Source of the DNA: a virus | IMG/VR virus record: IMGVR_UViG_3300010148_000042 | Span: 1 to 36,353 of that record | Strand: one strand, 5' to 3' | Length of the DNA stretch: 36,353 bases | Shown here: positions 1 through 6,148 of the stretch, piece after piece | Position numbering within the stretch: position 1 is the stretch's first letter | Layout: each line of letters begins with the position of its first letter | The notes under the pieces: generated by a model | Told to the model about the DNA's origin: nothing | Databases searched by the model: none | The model's input: only the letters and a program-made list of their open reading frames with translations | Translations under genes and position numbers: made by a program

Positions 1-1
1 G

Positions 2-214
2 TTAATAAAAGTAGGTTTCTTAATTATGGTGGTTACTGGCTCTTGGTATCAAGCTCAAATGCAATTTGCAGAGCATCAAAGAAAAATTGAAGATTTACAA
101 AATAAAGTTACTGTGTTAAGTGCTAGCGTTGAAGGAATGGAATCGCAACATATACAGAAACTTGAAGAAGAAAACAAAACCCTAATGGAAAAATTAGGAT
201 TAAAAAGAAGATAA
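2..214 (+). CDS. membrane-anchored coiled-coil protein, 5' end outside window
   Basis: The frame is open from the left edge to the stop at 212-214, so the true start probably lies outside; an internal ATG at 26 is the first visible start. The visible product begins with a hydrophobic stretch (LIKVGFLIMVV), then becomes a charged helix rich in Glu, Lys and Gln (from about residue 18 to the end) that looks like a coiled coil. A single membrane anchor plus a coiled coil resembles spanin- or holin-associated proteins of phage lysis cassettes, and a holin-like gene follows at 1737. That assignment is inference. The next gene starts 9 bp downstream, so it is probably cotranscribed. Confidence 0.6.
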   Translation, partial: LIKVGFLIMVVTGSWYQAQMQFAEHQRKIEDLQNKVTVLSASVEGMESQHIQKLEEENKTLMEKLGLKRR

Positions 215-223
215 GGAAATAAA

Positions 224-463
224 ATGGCTAATAAAGAAAATAAAAAAGAAAATGCCCCAATGTTAAACCTTGATGGAAAAGAGTATGATATTGACTCAAT
301 GACTGATGACCAAAAAGTTATGGTTAATCATATTGCAGACCTAAACAGAAAAATTGATACAACAACATTTAATCTTCAGCAGTTGCAATTTGGAAGGCAA
401 TCTTTTATTGAAGCCCTTAAAAATGCTTTGACTGAAGAGAAAGAAGAAAAAAGTGGAAACTAA
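224..463 (+). CDS. small conserved phage protein (DUF6447-like)
   Basis: A 79-aa protein with ATG after an AAGG-type ribosome binding site. A short acidic N-terminal stretch carries a pattern like LDGKEYDIDSM, followed by a predicted helical hairpin (residues about 28-70) rich in Asn, Gln and Leu. The 'nucleotide-like tag then two helices with LQxLQxxRxxFxxALKxAL' arrangement matches a small family found in many phages, recalled as DUF6447. Its function is unknown to me. It overlaps the next gene by 11 bp, indicating translational coupling. The family name is from memory and needs a profile search. Confidence 0.7.
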   Translation: MANKENKKENAPMLNLDGKEYDIDSMTDDQKVMVNHIADLNRKIDTTTFNLQQLQFGRQSFIEALKNALTEEKEEKSGN

Positions 464-785
464 AATTAACACTATTGATAGAGCAATAAGCGAAGATGGA
501 TTATCTGACGTTTGTAAGACAGTTCACTATTCGTTTATTAAAAATAAAACAGTAGGCGAAGGCGATGATGCTAAAACTTACTCTGCATCAAACATTGGCA
601 CAGTAGGTTTAGATGCACCAGATACTGATAACTTTACAGCTTATGCCGACATTAAAGAAGATGATGTAAAAAAATGGGTAGAAGCTAAAATAGGTGCAGA
701 TAGGCTTGCAGATATTGAAGCAAGTTTAGACGCACAAATTGCAGAGCAGGAAACACCAACAAGAGCAACAGGAAGGCCTTGGTAG
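453..785 (+). CDS. conserved phage protein of unknown function (DUF7936-like)
   Basis: A 110-aa acidic protein that begins at GTG 453, inside the end of the previous gene. No in-frame ATG gives a comparable length, so coupled GTG initiation is the best reading. The pattern TVHYSF..., then GTVGL-APD-DNFTAYAD, then VKKWVEAKIG and a final GRPW is a recognisable small phage family in which the last residues are usually xxPW. The N-terminal half should be beta-rich and the C-terminal half helical (VKKWVEAKIGADRLADIEASLDAQI region). The family sits commonly among tail and lysis genes. No enzymatic motif is visible. Confidence 0.7.
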   Translation: METKINTIDRAISEDGLSDVCKTVHYSFIKNKTVGEGDDAKTYSASNIGTVGLDAPDTDNFTAYADIKEDDVKKWVEAKIGADRLADIEASLDAQIAEQETPTRATGRPW

Positions 786-786
786 T

Positions 787-966
787 ATGGCAAAGAATCT
801 TAAAAATGTAAACCTTAATGGATTAAGTGCAATGCAGAAAAAACAAATGCAGAAACACAAAGTTCATCACACTAAAAAACACTTGTCAATGATGGCTTCT
901 GAAATGAGAAAAGGTAAAACTTTTAAGCAATCACATAATAAAGCAAAAAAAGCAGTTGGTAAGTAA
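787..966 (+). CDS. small basic phage protein
   Basis: A 59-aa, Lys/His-rich protein. The frame is open further upstream to 739, but ATG 787 lies right behind the previous stop at 785 and gives the compact product typical of the family. The pattern LNGLSAMQKKQMQKHxxHHTKKHLSMM followed by GKTFKQSHNKAKKAVGK resembles a short protein seen in many phages near packaging or lysis genes. It may bind DNA or another virion component because of its charge, but this is inference. Its stop overlaps the next start (TAATG). Confidence 0.65.
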   Translation: MAKNLKNVNLNGLSAMQKKQMQKHKVHHTKKHLSMMASEMRKGKTFKQSHNKAKKAVGK

Positions 967-1232
967 TGATTGAAAATTGGACAGAACTTGGATTTGCTGG
1001 ACTTTGTGCTGGTATATTGTGGTTTACGTTTAAGTGGATGACAGGTGAATTAAATAAAAAAATAGACGATTTACAAGCTATTATAATTAAATTAATAGAT
1101 GCTAAAAACGATATGGTAGATAAATTTCAAGAACTTAACGATGAAGTTACTGACCAATTAAATTACATTGAAGCTAAACTAGGAAATGGTAGAGGTTCAA
1201 AGCAAAAAAGAAAGGCAAAGGCTAAAGAATGA
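966..1232 (+). CDS. single-pass membrane protein with coiled coil
   Basis: An 88-aa protein with one clear transmembrane helix at residues about 8-26 (LGFAGLCAGILWFTFKWMT). An amphipathic heptad-like helix follows (residues 30-75), ending in a very basic tail (KQKRKAKAKE). The start codon overlaps the preceding stop. The layout, an N-terminal anchor and a long periplasmic or cytoplasmic coiled coil, is shared by phage holin-like and spanin-like proteins. It could be the second partner of the membrane protein at the left edge. Its specific lysis role is inferred from neighbours only. Confidence 0.6.
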   Translation: MIENWTELGFAGLCAGILWFTFKWMTGELNKKIDDLQAIIIKLIDAKNDMVDKFQELNDEVTDQLNYIEAKLGNGRGSKQKRKAKAKE

Positions 1233-1324
1233 AAATGAAAAAGAAAAAATCAACAGCACCTAAACCAAAATCTACTTCTAACAGTAAAAAGAAAAAGAAA
1301 AAGACAATCAGCTATGCCTACTAA
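1229..1324 (+). CDS. lysine-rich microprotein
   Basis: A 31-aa ORF made mostly of Lys, Ser, Thr and Pro. Its ATG overlaps the previous stop (ATGA) and its stop overlaps the next gene start at 1314, so it fits the tight spacing of the cluster. Low complexity means that coding cannot be proven from composition. A sequence this basic could bind nucleic acid. It may simply be the spacer between two real genes. Confidence 0.4.
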   Translation: MKMKKKKSTAPKPKSTSNSKKKKKKTISYAY

Positions 1325-1502
1325 AAAAAAATCTACAGTAAACAAAGCAGGCAATTATACTAAACCTACAATGCGTGCTAACTTGTTTCGTAGAATATTG
1401 GCTGGTTCTAAAGGTGGTCCTGCTGGAAAATGGTCTGCTAGAAAAGCCCAGTTGCTAGCTCGTACATACAAATCAAAAGGTGGAGGCTATAAACAAAAAT
1501 GA
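1314..1502 (+). CDS. small basic phage protein (DUF5872-like)
   Basis: A 62-aa protein. Visible motifs are VNKAGNYTKP, then GSKGGPAGKWSARKAQLLARTYKSKGGGY. The KGGxxGxWSARKAQLLA-x-YK-xxGGGY signature recurs in many phage and some cellular small proteins, recalled as DUF5872. The role is unknown; the charge suggests nucleic-acid contact. It overlaps the following gene by 4 bp (ATGA), and the neighbour has a companion motif set often seen next to it, so the two likely act or are expressed together. Confidence 0.75.
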   Translation: MPTKKKSTVNKAGNYTKPTMRANLFRRILAGSKGGPAGKWSARKAQLLARTYKSKGGGYKQK

Positions 1503-1744
1503 CTTTAGCTAAAAGTCAAAAAAGTCTAAAAAAATGGACAAAACAAAAATGGGGCTACGTAACTAAAGGTGATGAAAAAAAATCAAAATCTAAACGTGGA
1601 AGGTATTTACCTGAGTCAGTTAGAAAAAGTTTATCTAAATCTGAAAAAGCATCTACTAATAAACGCAAACGACAAGCTAGCAAAAAAGGTAAATTCAAAG
1701 CAAAATACTCTAAAAAAGTAGCTAAAAAAGTGAGAAATGCATAA
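1499..1744 (+). CDS. small very basic phage protein, WxxQKW family
   Basis: An 81-aa protein in which roughly a third of residues are Lys or Arg. The order SLKKWTKQKWGY, then RYLPESVRKSLSKSE, then TNKRKRQASKKGKF and a basic tail follows a conserved phage pattern (LxxWxxQxW, RYLPexa, TxxKrxgxkkGkqf). I know it only as hypothetical phage proteins. It is coupled to the genes on both sides by short overlaps. A DNA- or RNA-binding role is plausible from charge, but no defined domain is recognised. Confidence 0.7.
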   Translation: MTLAKSQKSLKKWTKQKWGYVTKGDEKKSKSKRGRYLPESVRKSLSKSEKASTNKRKRQASKKGKFKAKYSKKVAKKVRNA

Positions 1745-1925
1745 AATGGAACAATTATTATCTAAATACCCTATTTTAGGTGTATTTTCAAGCGTAGGAG
1801 GCTCTATGTTTCCATTAATAGAAAGACTTTCCCCTGTAGTTCAATTTATTGGTATGATTGTAGGTGTATTTATTGGTATATTTACGCTGTTAATTAAATA
1901 TAAAGAATATCAAAAAGTAAAATAA
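1737..1925 (+). CDS. holin-like membrane protein
   Basis: A 62-aa protein with one strong transmembrane helix (residues about 33-53, VQFIGMIVGVFIGIFTLLI). A weaker hydrophobic N-terminal segment (YPILGVFSSVGGSMF) precedes it, and a short charged tail (KYKEYQKVK) follows. Small size, one or two helices and a charged C-terminus are typical of phage holins. A muralytic-like gene lies 1.3 kb downstream on the same strand. ATG 1746 (three codons in) could be the real start; two nearby Met codons recall dual-start holins, but the sequence alone cannot show that. Confidence 0.55.
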   Translation: MHKMEQLLSKYPILGVFSSVGGSMFPLIERLSPVVQFIGMIVGVFIGIFTLLIKYKEYQKVK

Positions 1926-1934
1926 GGATATATA

Positions 1935-2114
1935 ATGTTAGGTAGTTTAATAAAAGAATATTTATTCAATAATGATAACAAAGAAGAAATTATAAAAGAG
2001 TTAAACAAGCATGTTGACATTCCTTTTATAAATGAAAAGACTGAAGCTAAAATCATTAACGCTGTTTACAGCGTGTTTGAGGAAGTATTAGGCAAAGTCC
2101 TAGATAAAAAGTAA
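1935..2114 (+). CDS. small conserved helical phage protein
   Basis: A 59-aa protein from ATG 1935 with an AAGGA site 5-9 bases upstream. The middle reads NKHVDIPFINEKTEAKIINAVYSVFEEVLGKVL. This 'n-hVDIPFxNExxEaxiixalyxv' pattern is familiar from short phage proteins located beside holin-like genes. It is helical and has no membrane segment. The function is unknown. Its stop is inside the left arm of the hairpin at 2114-2146. Confidence 0.6.
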   Translation: MLGSLIKEYLFNNDNKEEIIKELNKHVDIPFINEKTEAKIINAVYSVFEEVLGKVLDKK

Positions 2115-2146
2115 ATAATTAGCATGCGTAAGTGTGCGTAATTATT
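2114..2146 (+). promoter_or_regulatory. hairpin upstream of metallophosphoesterase start, CGTAAGTG loop
   Basis: Perfect 8-bp inverted repeat: AATAATTA (2114-2121) and TAATTATT (2139-2146). Inside, GCA (2122-2124) can pair with TGC (2135-2137), leaving loop TGCGTAAGTG. TGCGTA is repeated twice in the interval. It ends 19 bases before ATG 2166 and leaves the AGGAG site free. The loop sequence CGTAAGTG also occurs in the loop of the hairpin at 12153-12182, read on its gene's sense strand. No T-run follows, so it is not a standard terminator. Confidence 0.55.
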
Positions 2147-2165
2147 GCATCTCATAGGAGCGACC

Positions 2166-3200
2166 ATGAGAAAATCCAACAGTAAGTTTGGCATGAAAGA
2201 TTATAAAAAGGGTGCTGAGCTAGCTAAAAAGTACAATAACAGATATGCCTCCGAAGTTATGGGAGTTCATCCTAGAACTATAAGGAAATGGAAAGCTATT
2301 GTAAAGCAAGAAACTCTTACCGATGATTTTACTGTAGAAGATTATCCAACAGGTAATGAGCCTATAGGCGACTTAATTGAAAATAGAATTAAAAAGTTTG
2401 CCCTTAAAAACAAAGCTAAAAACAAACAACACTTAATAAACGTCAAGATTAACCTCGATGGACCAATAGGCATAGCTCATTTTGGCGACCCTCATATTGA
2501 CGATGATGGAACAAACATAGCAGAATTGCTAGCACACGCCGATTTAGTTCAAAATACTGAAGGTATGTTTGGTGGTAATATAGGTGATAATCAAAACAAC
2601 TGGATTGGTAGGCTAGCACGATTATATGGAGAGCAATCTACTTCAGCTAAAGAATCGTGGAGATTGACTGAGCATTTTATAACTAAAGTTGATTGGTTGT
2701 ATTTAGTTGGTGGTAATCACGATGCATGGAGTGGTGCAGGCGACCCTTTAGAATGGATAGTAAGTCAAAGCACAGGTCTGTTTAACAACAATGGTGTAAG
2801 AATGAACCTTATATTTCCTAACAAAAAACAAGTTAGGATTAATGCTAGACACACTTTTGCAGGTCATTCAATGTGGAATACAGCTCATGGTATTTCGAAA
2901 GCTATACAAATGGGTTGGAGAGACCATGTACTTACAGCAGGACATACGCACGTAAGTGGATATCAAGTGCTAAAAGACCCTGCAAGTGGTTTGATATCAC
3001 ATGCTTTACGGATTGCTAGCTATAAAGAAATGGATAGATATGCAGAAGAGAAAGGATTACCTGACCAAAACATATTTAAATGTCCTGTAACTATTATAGA
3101 CCCTCAATACGATGACGATGACCCTAGATTAGTTACAACTATATTTGAACCTTACGAAGGTAGAGATTACCTACTTTGGAAGAGAAGCAAAAAAAGCTAG
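2166..3200 (+). CDS. metallophosphoesterase with N-terminal helix-turn-helix
   Basis: A 344-aa protein started at ATG 2166, behind AGGAG; an upstream ATG at 2145 has no site. Residues about 20-43 form a helix-turn-helix (ASEVMGVHPRTIRKWK). From residue 100 a calcineurin-like metallophosphoesterase follows, with all metal motifs: GDPH (107-110), GNIGDN (137-142), GNHDAW (183-188), H234 in FAGHS and GHTH (259-262). Such enzymes hydrolyse phosphodiesters with two metal ions; phage relatives are often called DNA repair exonucleases. The DNA-binding-like N-terminus suggests a nucleic-acid substrate. The placement beside lysis genes is unusual. Substrate is not predictable. Confidence 0.85.
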   Translation: MRKSNSKFGMKDYKKGAELAKKYNNRYASEVMGVHPRTIRKWKAIVKQETLTDDFTVEDYPTGNEPIGDLIENRIKKFALKNKAKNKQHLINVKINLDGPIGIAHFGDPHIDDDGTNIAELLAHADLVQNTEGMFGGNIGDNQNNWIGRLARLYGEQSTSAKESWRLTEHFITKVDWLYLVGGNHDAWSGAGDPLEWIVSQSTGLFNNNGVRMNLIFPNKKQVRINARHTFAGHSMWNTAHGISKAIQMGWRDHVLTAGHTHVSGYQVLKDPASGLISHALRIASYKEMDRYAEEKGLPDQNIFKCPVTIIDPQYDDDDPRLVTTIFEPYEGRDYLLWKRSKKS

Positions 3201-3203
3201 CAA

Positions 3204-3320
3204 ATGCCAAATAGAGAAGCTAAACTACGTAAGCAAGAAAAAAGAAAAAAAACTAAAGCTATAAAAAGGTATAAACGTGAACTCAAAAAAAAGAAAAAGT
3301 TACTTAAAGAATCTTTATAG
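3204..3320 (+). CDS. lysine/arginine-rich microprotein
   Basis: A 38-aa ORF 3 bp after the metallophosphoesterase. It opens MPNREAKLRKQEKRKK and continues almost entirely with Lys, Arg and Glu, so it should be one charged helix. Short proteins starting MPNREAK-RK are familiar from many phages. The next gene starts inside it in another frame at 3277. Function unknown. Confidence 0.5.
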   Translation: MPNREAKLRKQEKRKKTKAIKRYKRELKKKKKLLKESL

Positions 3321-3798
3321 AGACGTAGAAGAAATTATTGATACTACGCTTCACAGAATAAGTATGTATTCTGATGATGCTAGCTCATTAATATTTAACA
3401 CAGGTCTGGTAGAGTCTGGTTACAGAGCGATTATGCAATATCCTAGCAAGATAGCTCGTTCTTTTTGGCAAGTTGAAAGCGATACAGCTTTTGATATATT
3501 TGAAAACTATCTTAGATATAGAAAGCCAATGTGGTATGACGTTATAGATGCTTGCAATCTTGATAATAAATACAAAGAAATAATACCTACAAAAGAAGAA
3601 TGCACAGAGCTATTAACTACAAACATAGCTTTTGCTGTATGTATGGCAAGGCTAGTATATAGAAGGGTTCCTAAAAGACTTCCTAAAGCTAGCGACTTAG
3701 AAGGTCAAGCTGAGTATTGGGTAAAGTATTATAACGCAGGTGGTAAAGGAACGGTGGGAAAGTTTATCGAAGCTGTTGACCCAGACATGCTAGCTTAA
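3277..3798 (+). CDS. putative lytic-transglycosylase-like phage protein
   Basis: A 173-aa protein read from GTG 3277 behind an AAAAGG site; ATG 3364 is the alternative but would cut the first helix. Residues 38-75 read LIFNTGLVESGYR then ARSFWQVESDTAFDI. This order, a Glu-Ser pair (E46-S47), a Gly/Phe-x-Gln (W64-Q65) and a Thr-Ala (T70-A71), is the arrangement of the lysozyme-like SLT fold, where the Glu is the catalytic acid. The rest is helical (to residue 165), with no signal peptide. With a holin-like gene upstream, it could be the endolysin. I infer this from motif spacing; it may instead be a structural protein with a similar motif. Confidence 0.5.
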   Translation: MNSKKRKSYLKNLYRDVEEIIDTTLHRISMYSDDASSLIFNTGLVESGYRAIMQYPSKIARSFWQVESDTAFDIFENYLRYRKPMWYDVIDACNLDNKYKEIIPTKEECTELLTTNIAFAVCMARLVYRRVPKRLPKASDLEGQAEYWVKYYNAGGKGTVGKFIEAVDPDMLA

Positions 3799-3804
3799 CA
3801 TTGC

Positions 3805-3820
3805 AGGTAAAGCAGTACCT
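3805..3820. terminator. weak hairpin between convergent operons
   Basis: AGGTA (3805-3809) pairs with TACCT (3816-3820) around a 6-base loop. On the plus strand a T-run follows at 3835-3840, after a second TTACC; an alternative stem AGGTAA/TTACCT (3805-3810 and 3830-3835) abuts that T-run directly. It lies between two convergent genes. This is a weak candidate for ending rightward transcription. Confidence 0.3.
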
Positions 3821-3824
3821 ATAC

Positions 3825-4715
3825 CTACATTACCTTTTTTGTAAAATCATCCATTACTAATTTATCTTCATCAACTAAACGCTGACCACATTTAGGACAA
3901 GAAACATATAGATTTCTTTCTCCTTTACGCTTTACATCTCTATGTTCAGCGCAAGTAAATATATACTCTTTCGGTTTAAAATACGTGCTAGTATCTTTTT
4001 CTTTGCGTTTATATGCACCTTCTTCAATTTTAATTACCGTTTTTTCTTTATGTAAAAAGTCAAAGTCAGCAGTCCATCCGTTATTATTATCTCCTAATAA
4101 AAATGGTGTCTGCTTTACTTTTTTATAATATGCTATAAAGTACTCAAGTTTAGGATTATCGTTCCACATACGCTTAATTAAACTTCTTCTTGAGCTATTT
4201 AACTTTTGAACCCTGTGTAAACTATCACTTAAAATACCATTATACTCTGCAACGACTTTGTCGTATGGAATTTTAGTAGTAGTAGATGCAGTTGTAGTTG
4301 AAGTAGCAGTTGCAGTAGCAGAGTTATGCGATGGCATTGGGGTTGCTATAGCCTTGCTATCCGATTGCCATCTTATCTTCGCACCTTTTTTGCCTGCCTC
4401 ACTCGCTTTTACACGTTTTTCTTTTTGCTCAAGTCTAATCGATTCCATTCTTTTGTTGTATAATCTTCCATCTAATTCATAGAAACAATTCATTACACTT
4501 ATCATTGACTCTTCAAACTTAGATGGATTACCACACAAGCGACTTAAAACAGACATGTCATTTGGTACACCGTTTTCAAGCCATGAAAAAGCTAGCAAGG
4601 TAATGTAAATACCTCTCTCTTCCATGCTCATAAGCTGTACGTTTATATCAGTTAAAAAATCACGTGCGTAGAATTGAAACGCTGGGGATTTATTCTCTTT
4701 CTTTTCCTTTAACAT
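3825..4715 (-). CDS. DUF1376-type replication protein
   Basis: A 296-aa protein with ATG behind GAGGAG. The N-terminal 100 residues match the DUF1376 (YdaU-like) pattern: SPAFQFYARDFLTD, then LMSMEERGIYITLLAFSWLENG, a winged-helix fold linked to phage replisome organisers. A basic KASEAGKKGAKIRW stretch and a Ser/Thr-rich linker (about 120-150) follow. The C-terminus contains HRD and CPKC, a possible zinc site (residues about 255-280). It is the last gene of the leftward operon. As the only recognisable replication-type gene here, it may load host replication enzymes at the phage origin. That role comes from the family and from context. Confidence 0.75.
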   Translation of the reverse strand: MLKEKKENKSPAFQFYARDFLTDINVQLMSMEERGIYITLLAFSWLENGVPNDMSVLSRLCGNPSKFEESMISVMNCFYELDGRLYNKRMESIRLEQKEKRVKASEAGKKGAKIRWQSDSKAIATPMPSHNSATATATSTTTASTTTKIPYDKVVAEYNGILSDSLHRVQKLNSSRRSLIKRMWNDNPKLEYFIAYYKKVKQTPFLLGDNNNGWTADFDFLHKEKTVIKIEEGAYKRKEKDTSTYFKPKEYIFTCAEHRDVKRKGERNLYVSCPKCGQRLVDEDKLVMDDFTKKVM

Positions 4716-4905
4716 TCACTAACTCCTCTTGTCTAATTGCTGTTAACCTCTTGTTTTTTAAAGTCTCTATAAATATTACACCACTCTTTGAAAAACTTTT
4801 AACTTTACCAAATTCGTAATCTAAAGAACCTTTCATATTATGACCTGTAACATAAGTTACTAAATCACCCTCTTTTATTTTTTTACCATTAAATATCATT
4901 TGCAT
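4690..4905 (-). CDS. small beta-rich protein, unknown
   Basis: A 71-aa protein overlapping the next gene by 26 bp. The pattern GKKIKEGDLVTYVTGHNM, then YEFGKVKSFSKSGVIFIET, then LTAIRQEELVNV suggests a small SH3-like barrel of the type that binds DNA or protein. I do not recognise a family. ATG 4905 has no good ribosome binding site; ATG 4899 (third codon) is equally possible. It is probably translated by coupling with the upstream gene, which it overlaps by 17 bp. Confidence 0.55.
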   Translation of the reverse strand: MQMIFNGKKIKEGDLVTYVTGHNMKGSLDYEFGKVKSFSKSGVIFIETLKNKRLTAIRQEELVNVKGKERE

Positions 4906-5134
4906 AAAAGTTGTTTAAAGAGCCTCTTCTTTTAAGATTGTGTACTCGTGCTATTTCTTTTTCTCTAGCATGAATAACATAATCAGCTTTTTTAATTAAT
5001 AGATTAGTAGATTCACTACCTTTTGCATTACTTCTCGAAAGTCTTTTAGTTTCTATTGACAAATCTTCTATTATTTCAATTAATTTACTAACTGTTTTTG
5101 ATTGCATTATAGTTGGGTCTAAATGTATTTTCAT
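4889..5134 (-). CDS. small helical protein, unknown
   Basis: An 81-aa protein. It is charged and mainly helical: residues 10-40 (QSKTVSKLIEIIEDLSIETKR) form an amphipathic helix, and residues 45-72 a second. It has no cysteine pairs or catalytic motif. It overlaps neighbours on both sides by a few bases (4 bp upstream), so it belongs to the same transcript. Function unknown. Confidence 0.5.
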   Translation of the reverse strand: MKIHLDPTIMQSKTVSKLIEIIEDLSIETKRLSRSNAKGSESTNLLIKKADYVIHAREKEIARVHNLKRRGSLNNFYANDI

Positions 5135-5313
5135 TTTGATTCCTTTTCTTTCTCTACGAATACTTTACTAATTGTATTTATGCCTCTTAAGTTTCCAATT
5201 TTTTTATTTCTCCATAGTTGTACTACGTTTAATACAAATTGAACTACTTCATTTGCTTGAGCTAGCTTAATTTCTAACTGCTCAACTCTTTCTTCAAGTT
5301 CTTTCTTTTTCAT
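5131..5313 (-). CDS. short coiled-coil protein
   Basis: A 60-aa protein opening MKKKELEERVEQLEIKLAQANEVV, a clear leucine-spaced coiled coil over about 35 residues, with a basic C-terminal end. It could oligomerise. Its start lies within the end of the nuclease gene (20-bp overlap). Function unknown. Confidence 0.55.
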   Translation of the reverse strand: MKKKELEERVEQLEIKLAQANEVVQFVLNVVQLWRNKKIGNLRGINTISKVFVEKEKESK

Positions 5314-5620
5314 TTCTTAATTTAACATACTCCATATATTGATTAAAAGATATTACTGCTAAAGGTTCCATTCTATCTTCTACAAGTATTTGTGAATCTA
5401 TCACAGTTTCTTTTGGTCTTATGTAATTTGCTAGCTTTCTTCTTCCTTTTACCTGTAAGTACAAACCATCTTGCATAACAATATCAACCTCATCGTCTAG
5501 CCCCATACTCCTGCCACTACTTCCCCATGTTCTTTTAGAATCTTTAAATCCATTTTCTTGTAAGATAGCAACAATTTTACGTTCTATCCTATTGCCTTTT
5601 TGCTTTTGTTTTCTTCCCAT
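5294..5620 (-). CDS. Holliday-junction-resolvase-like PD-(D/E)XK nuclease
   Basis: A 108-aa protein behind AAGGGA and ATG 5620. The first helix carries ERKIVAILQENGF (E13), followed by the loop RTWGSSGRSMG, then DEVDIVM (D46) and LYLQVKGR with Q56-x-K58. E, then D, then (Q/E)xK in this order is the core of the PD-(D/E)XK fold in Hjc-type resolvases, and the basic GSSGRS loop is typical of them. It would cleave branched DNA from recombination or replication before packaging. The annealing protein two genes upstream fits a recombination role. The exact substrate is inferred. Confidence 0.7.
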   Translation of the reverse strand: MGRKQKQKGNRIERKIVAILQENGFKDSKRTWGSSGRSMGLDDEVDIVMQDGLYLQVKGRRKLANYIRPKETVIDSQILVEDRMEPLAVISFNQYMEYVKLRNEKERT

Positions 5621-5635
5621 AATATCCCTTTTATT

Positions 5636-5731
5636 TTAGGGTAAGAGCGCCACCCCAATATCACTAATTTAAATGCAAGCCACTCCTCTGACCCACGATT
5701 TAAATTAATTCAATTAAGACTCTTACCCTAA
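5636..5731 (-). other. nested inverted-repeat element in early operon
   Basis: This element fills nearly all of the gene-free interval 5621-5737. Outer arms TTAGGGTAAGAG (5636-5647) and CTCTTACCCTAA (5720-5731) pair perfectly over 12 bp. Inner arms TAATTTAAAT (5665-5674) and ATTTAAATTA (5698-5707) pair over 10 bp. Between them are an internal loop (17 and 12 bases) and a 23-base apical loop. No T-run follows and no start codon gives a convincing ORF inside. It is in the transcript between an unknown gene and the resolvase gene. It could be a structured RNA, a processing site or a protein-binding site. Confidence 0.6.
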
Positions 5732-5737
5732 TTTATG

Positions 5738-6148
5738 TTAGCTGTTAAATAGTTTTATTTGATTTGGGTCAAGAATAGACCATTTATCTATACTTAAACC
5801 TACTTGCTTTCCAAACCCTCTGTCAAACTCAAAAGAACCTTCGTTAAAATCAGACATGCTAGTTTGATATCTTTTTTTAGATTCCTTGTCATGTATCATG
5901 ATTTTGTTTGCACCTTTTTTAACAGCTTCTTCTATGCTAGATTTATCAAATGCTATCGCAGGTGGTTTGCGTAAGAAATGCTTGCTAGCATATACACGCT
6001 TGTGGAAGGTGTCATCAATAATGACACCCACCACCTTTCCATTACCACCAAATATAGCATCTTGACTTGCTTGTCTAGTGTGTGAAAATTTTGGAACAGA
6101 ATTCATTTGAGTTCCGTATTTTTTCTCAGCTTTTTTAAGTCTACTCAT
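5738..6148 (-). CDS. conserved-looking phage protein, unknown
   Basis: A 136-aa protein from ATG 6148; the frame opens one codon earlier at a TTG, but the ATG overlaps the previous stop (TGATG). The N-terminus is basic (SRLKKAEKKYG). The middle has beta-type segments (GKVVGVIIDDTFHKRVY), then AIAFDKSSIEEAVKKGANKIMIHDKESKKRY, which looks like a small alpha/beta domain. No catalytic signature is recognised. It sits between annealing protein and resolvase genes, so a DNA-metabolism role is likely from context only. Confidence 0.6.
   Translation of the reverse strand: MSRLKKAEKKYGTQMNSVPKFSHTRQASQDAIFGGNGKVVGVIIDDTFHKRVYASKHFLRKPPAIAFDKSSIEEAVKKGANKIMIHDKESKKRYQTSMSDFNEGSFEFDRGFGKQVGLSIDKWSILDPNQIKLFNS

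Noticed and set aside
4258-4482. Plus-strand frame inside the DUF1376-type gene
   Set aside because: It is a Val/Ala-rich shadow of the Ser/Thr linker of the real minus-strand gene and has no start signal.
5590-5690. Open minus frame across the nested inverted repeat (LVILGWRSYPKIKG...)
   Set aside because: Only a GTG deep inside is available as start, with no ribosome binding site, and it would overlap the resolvase gene.
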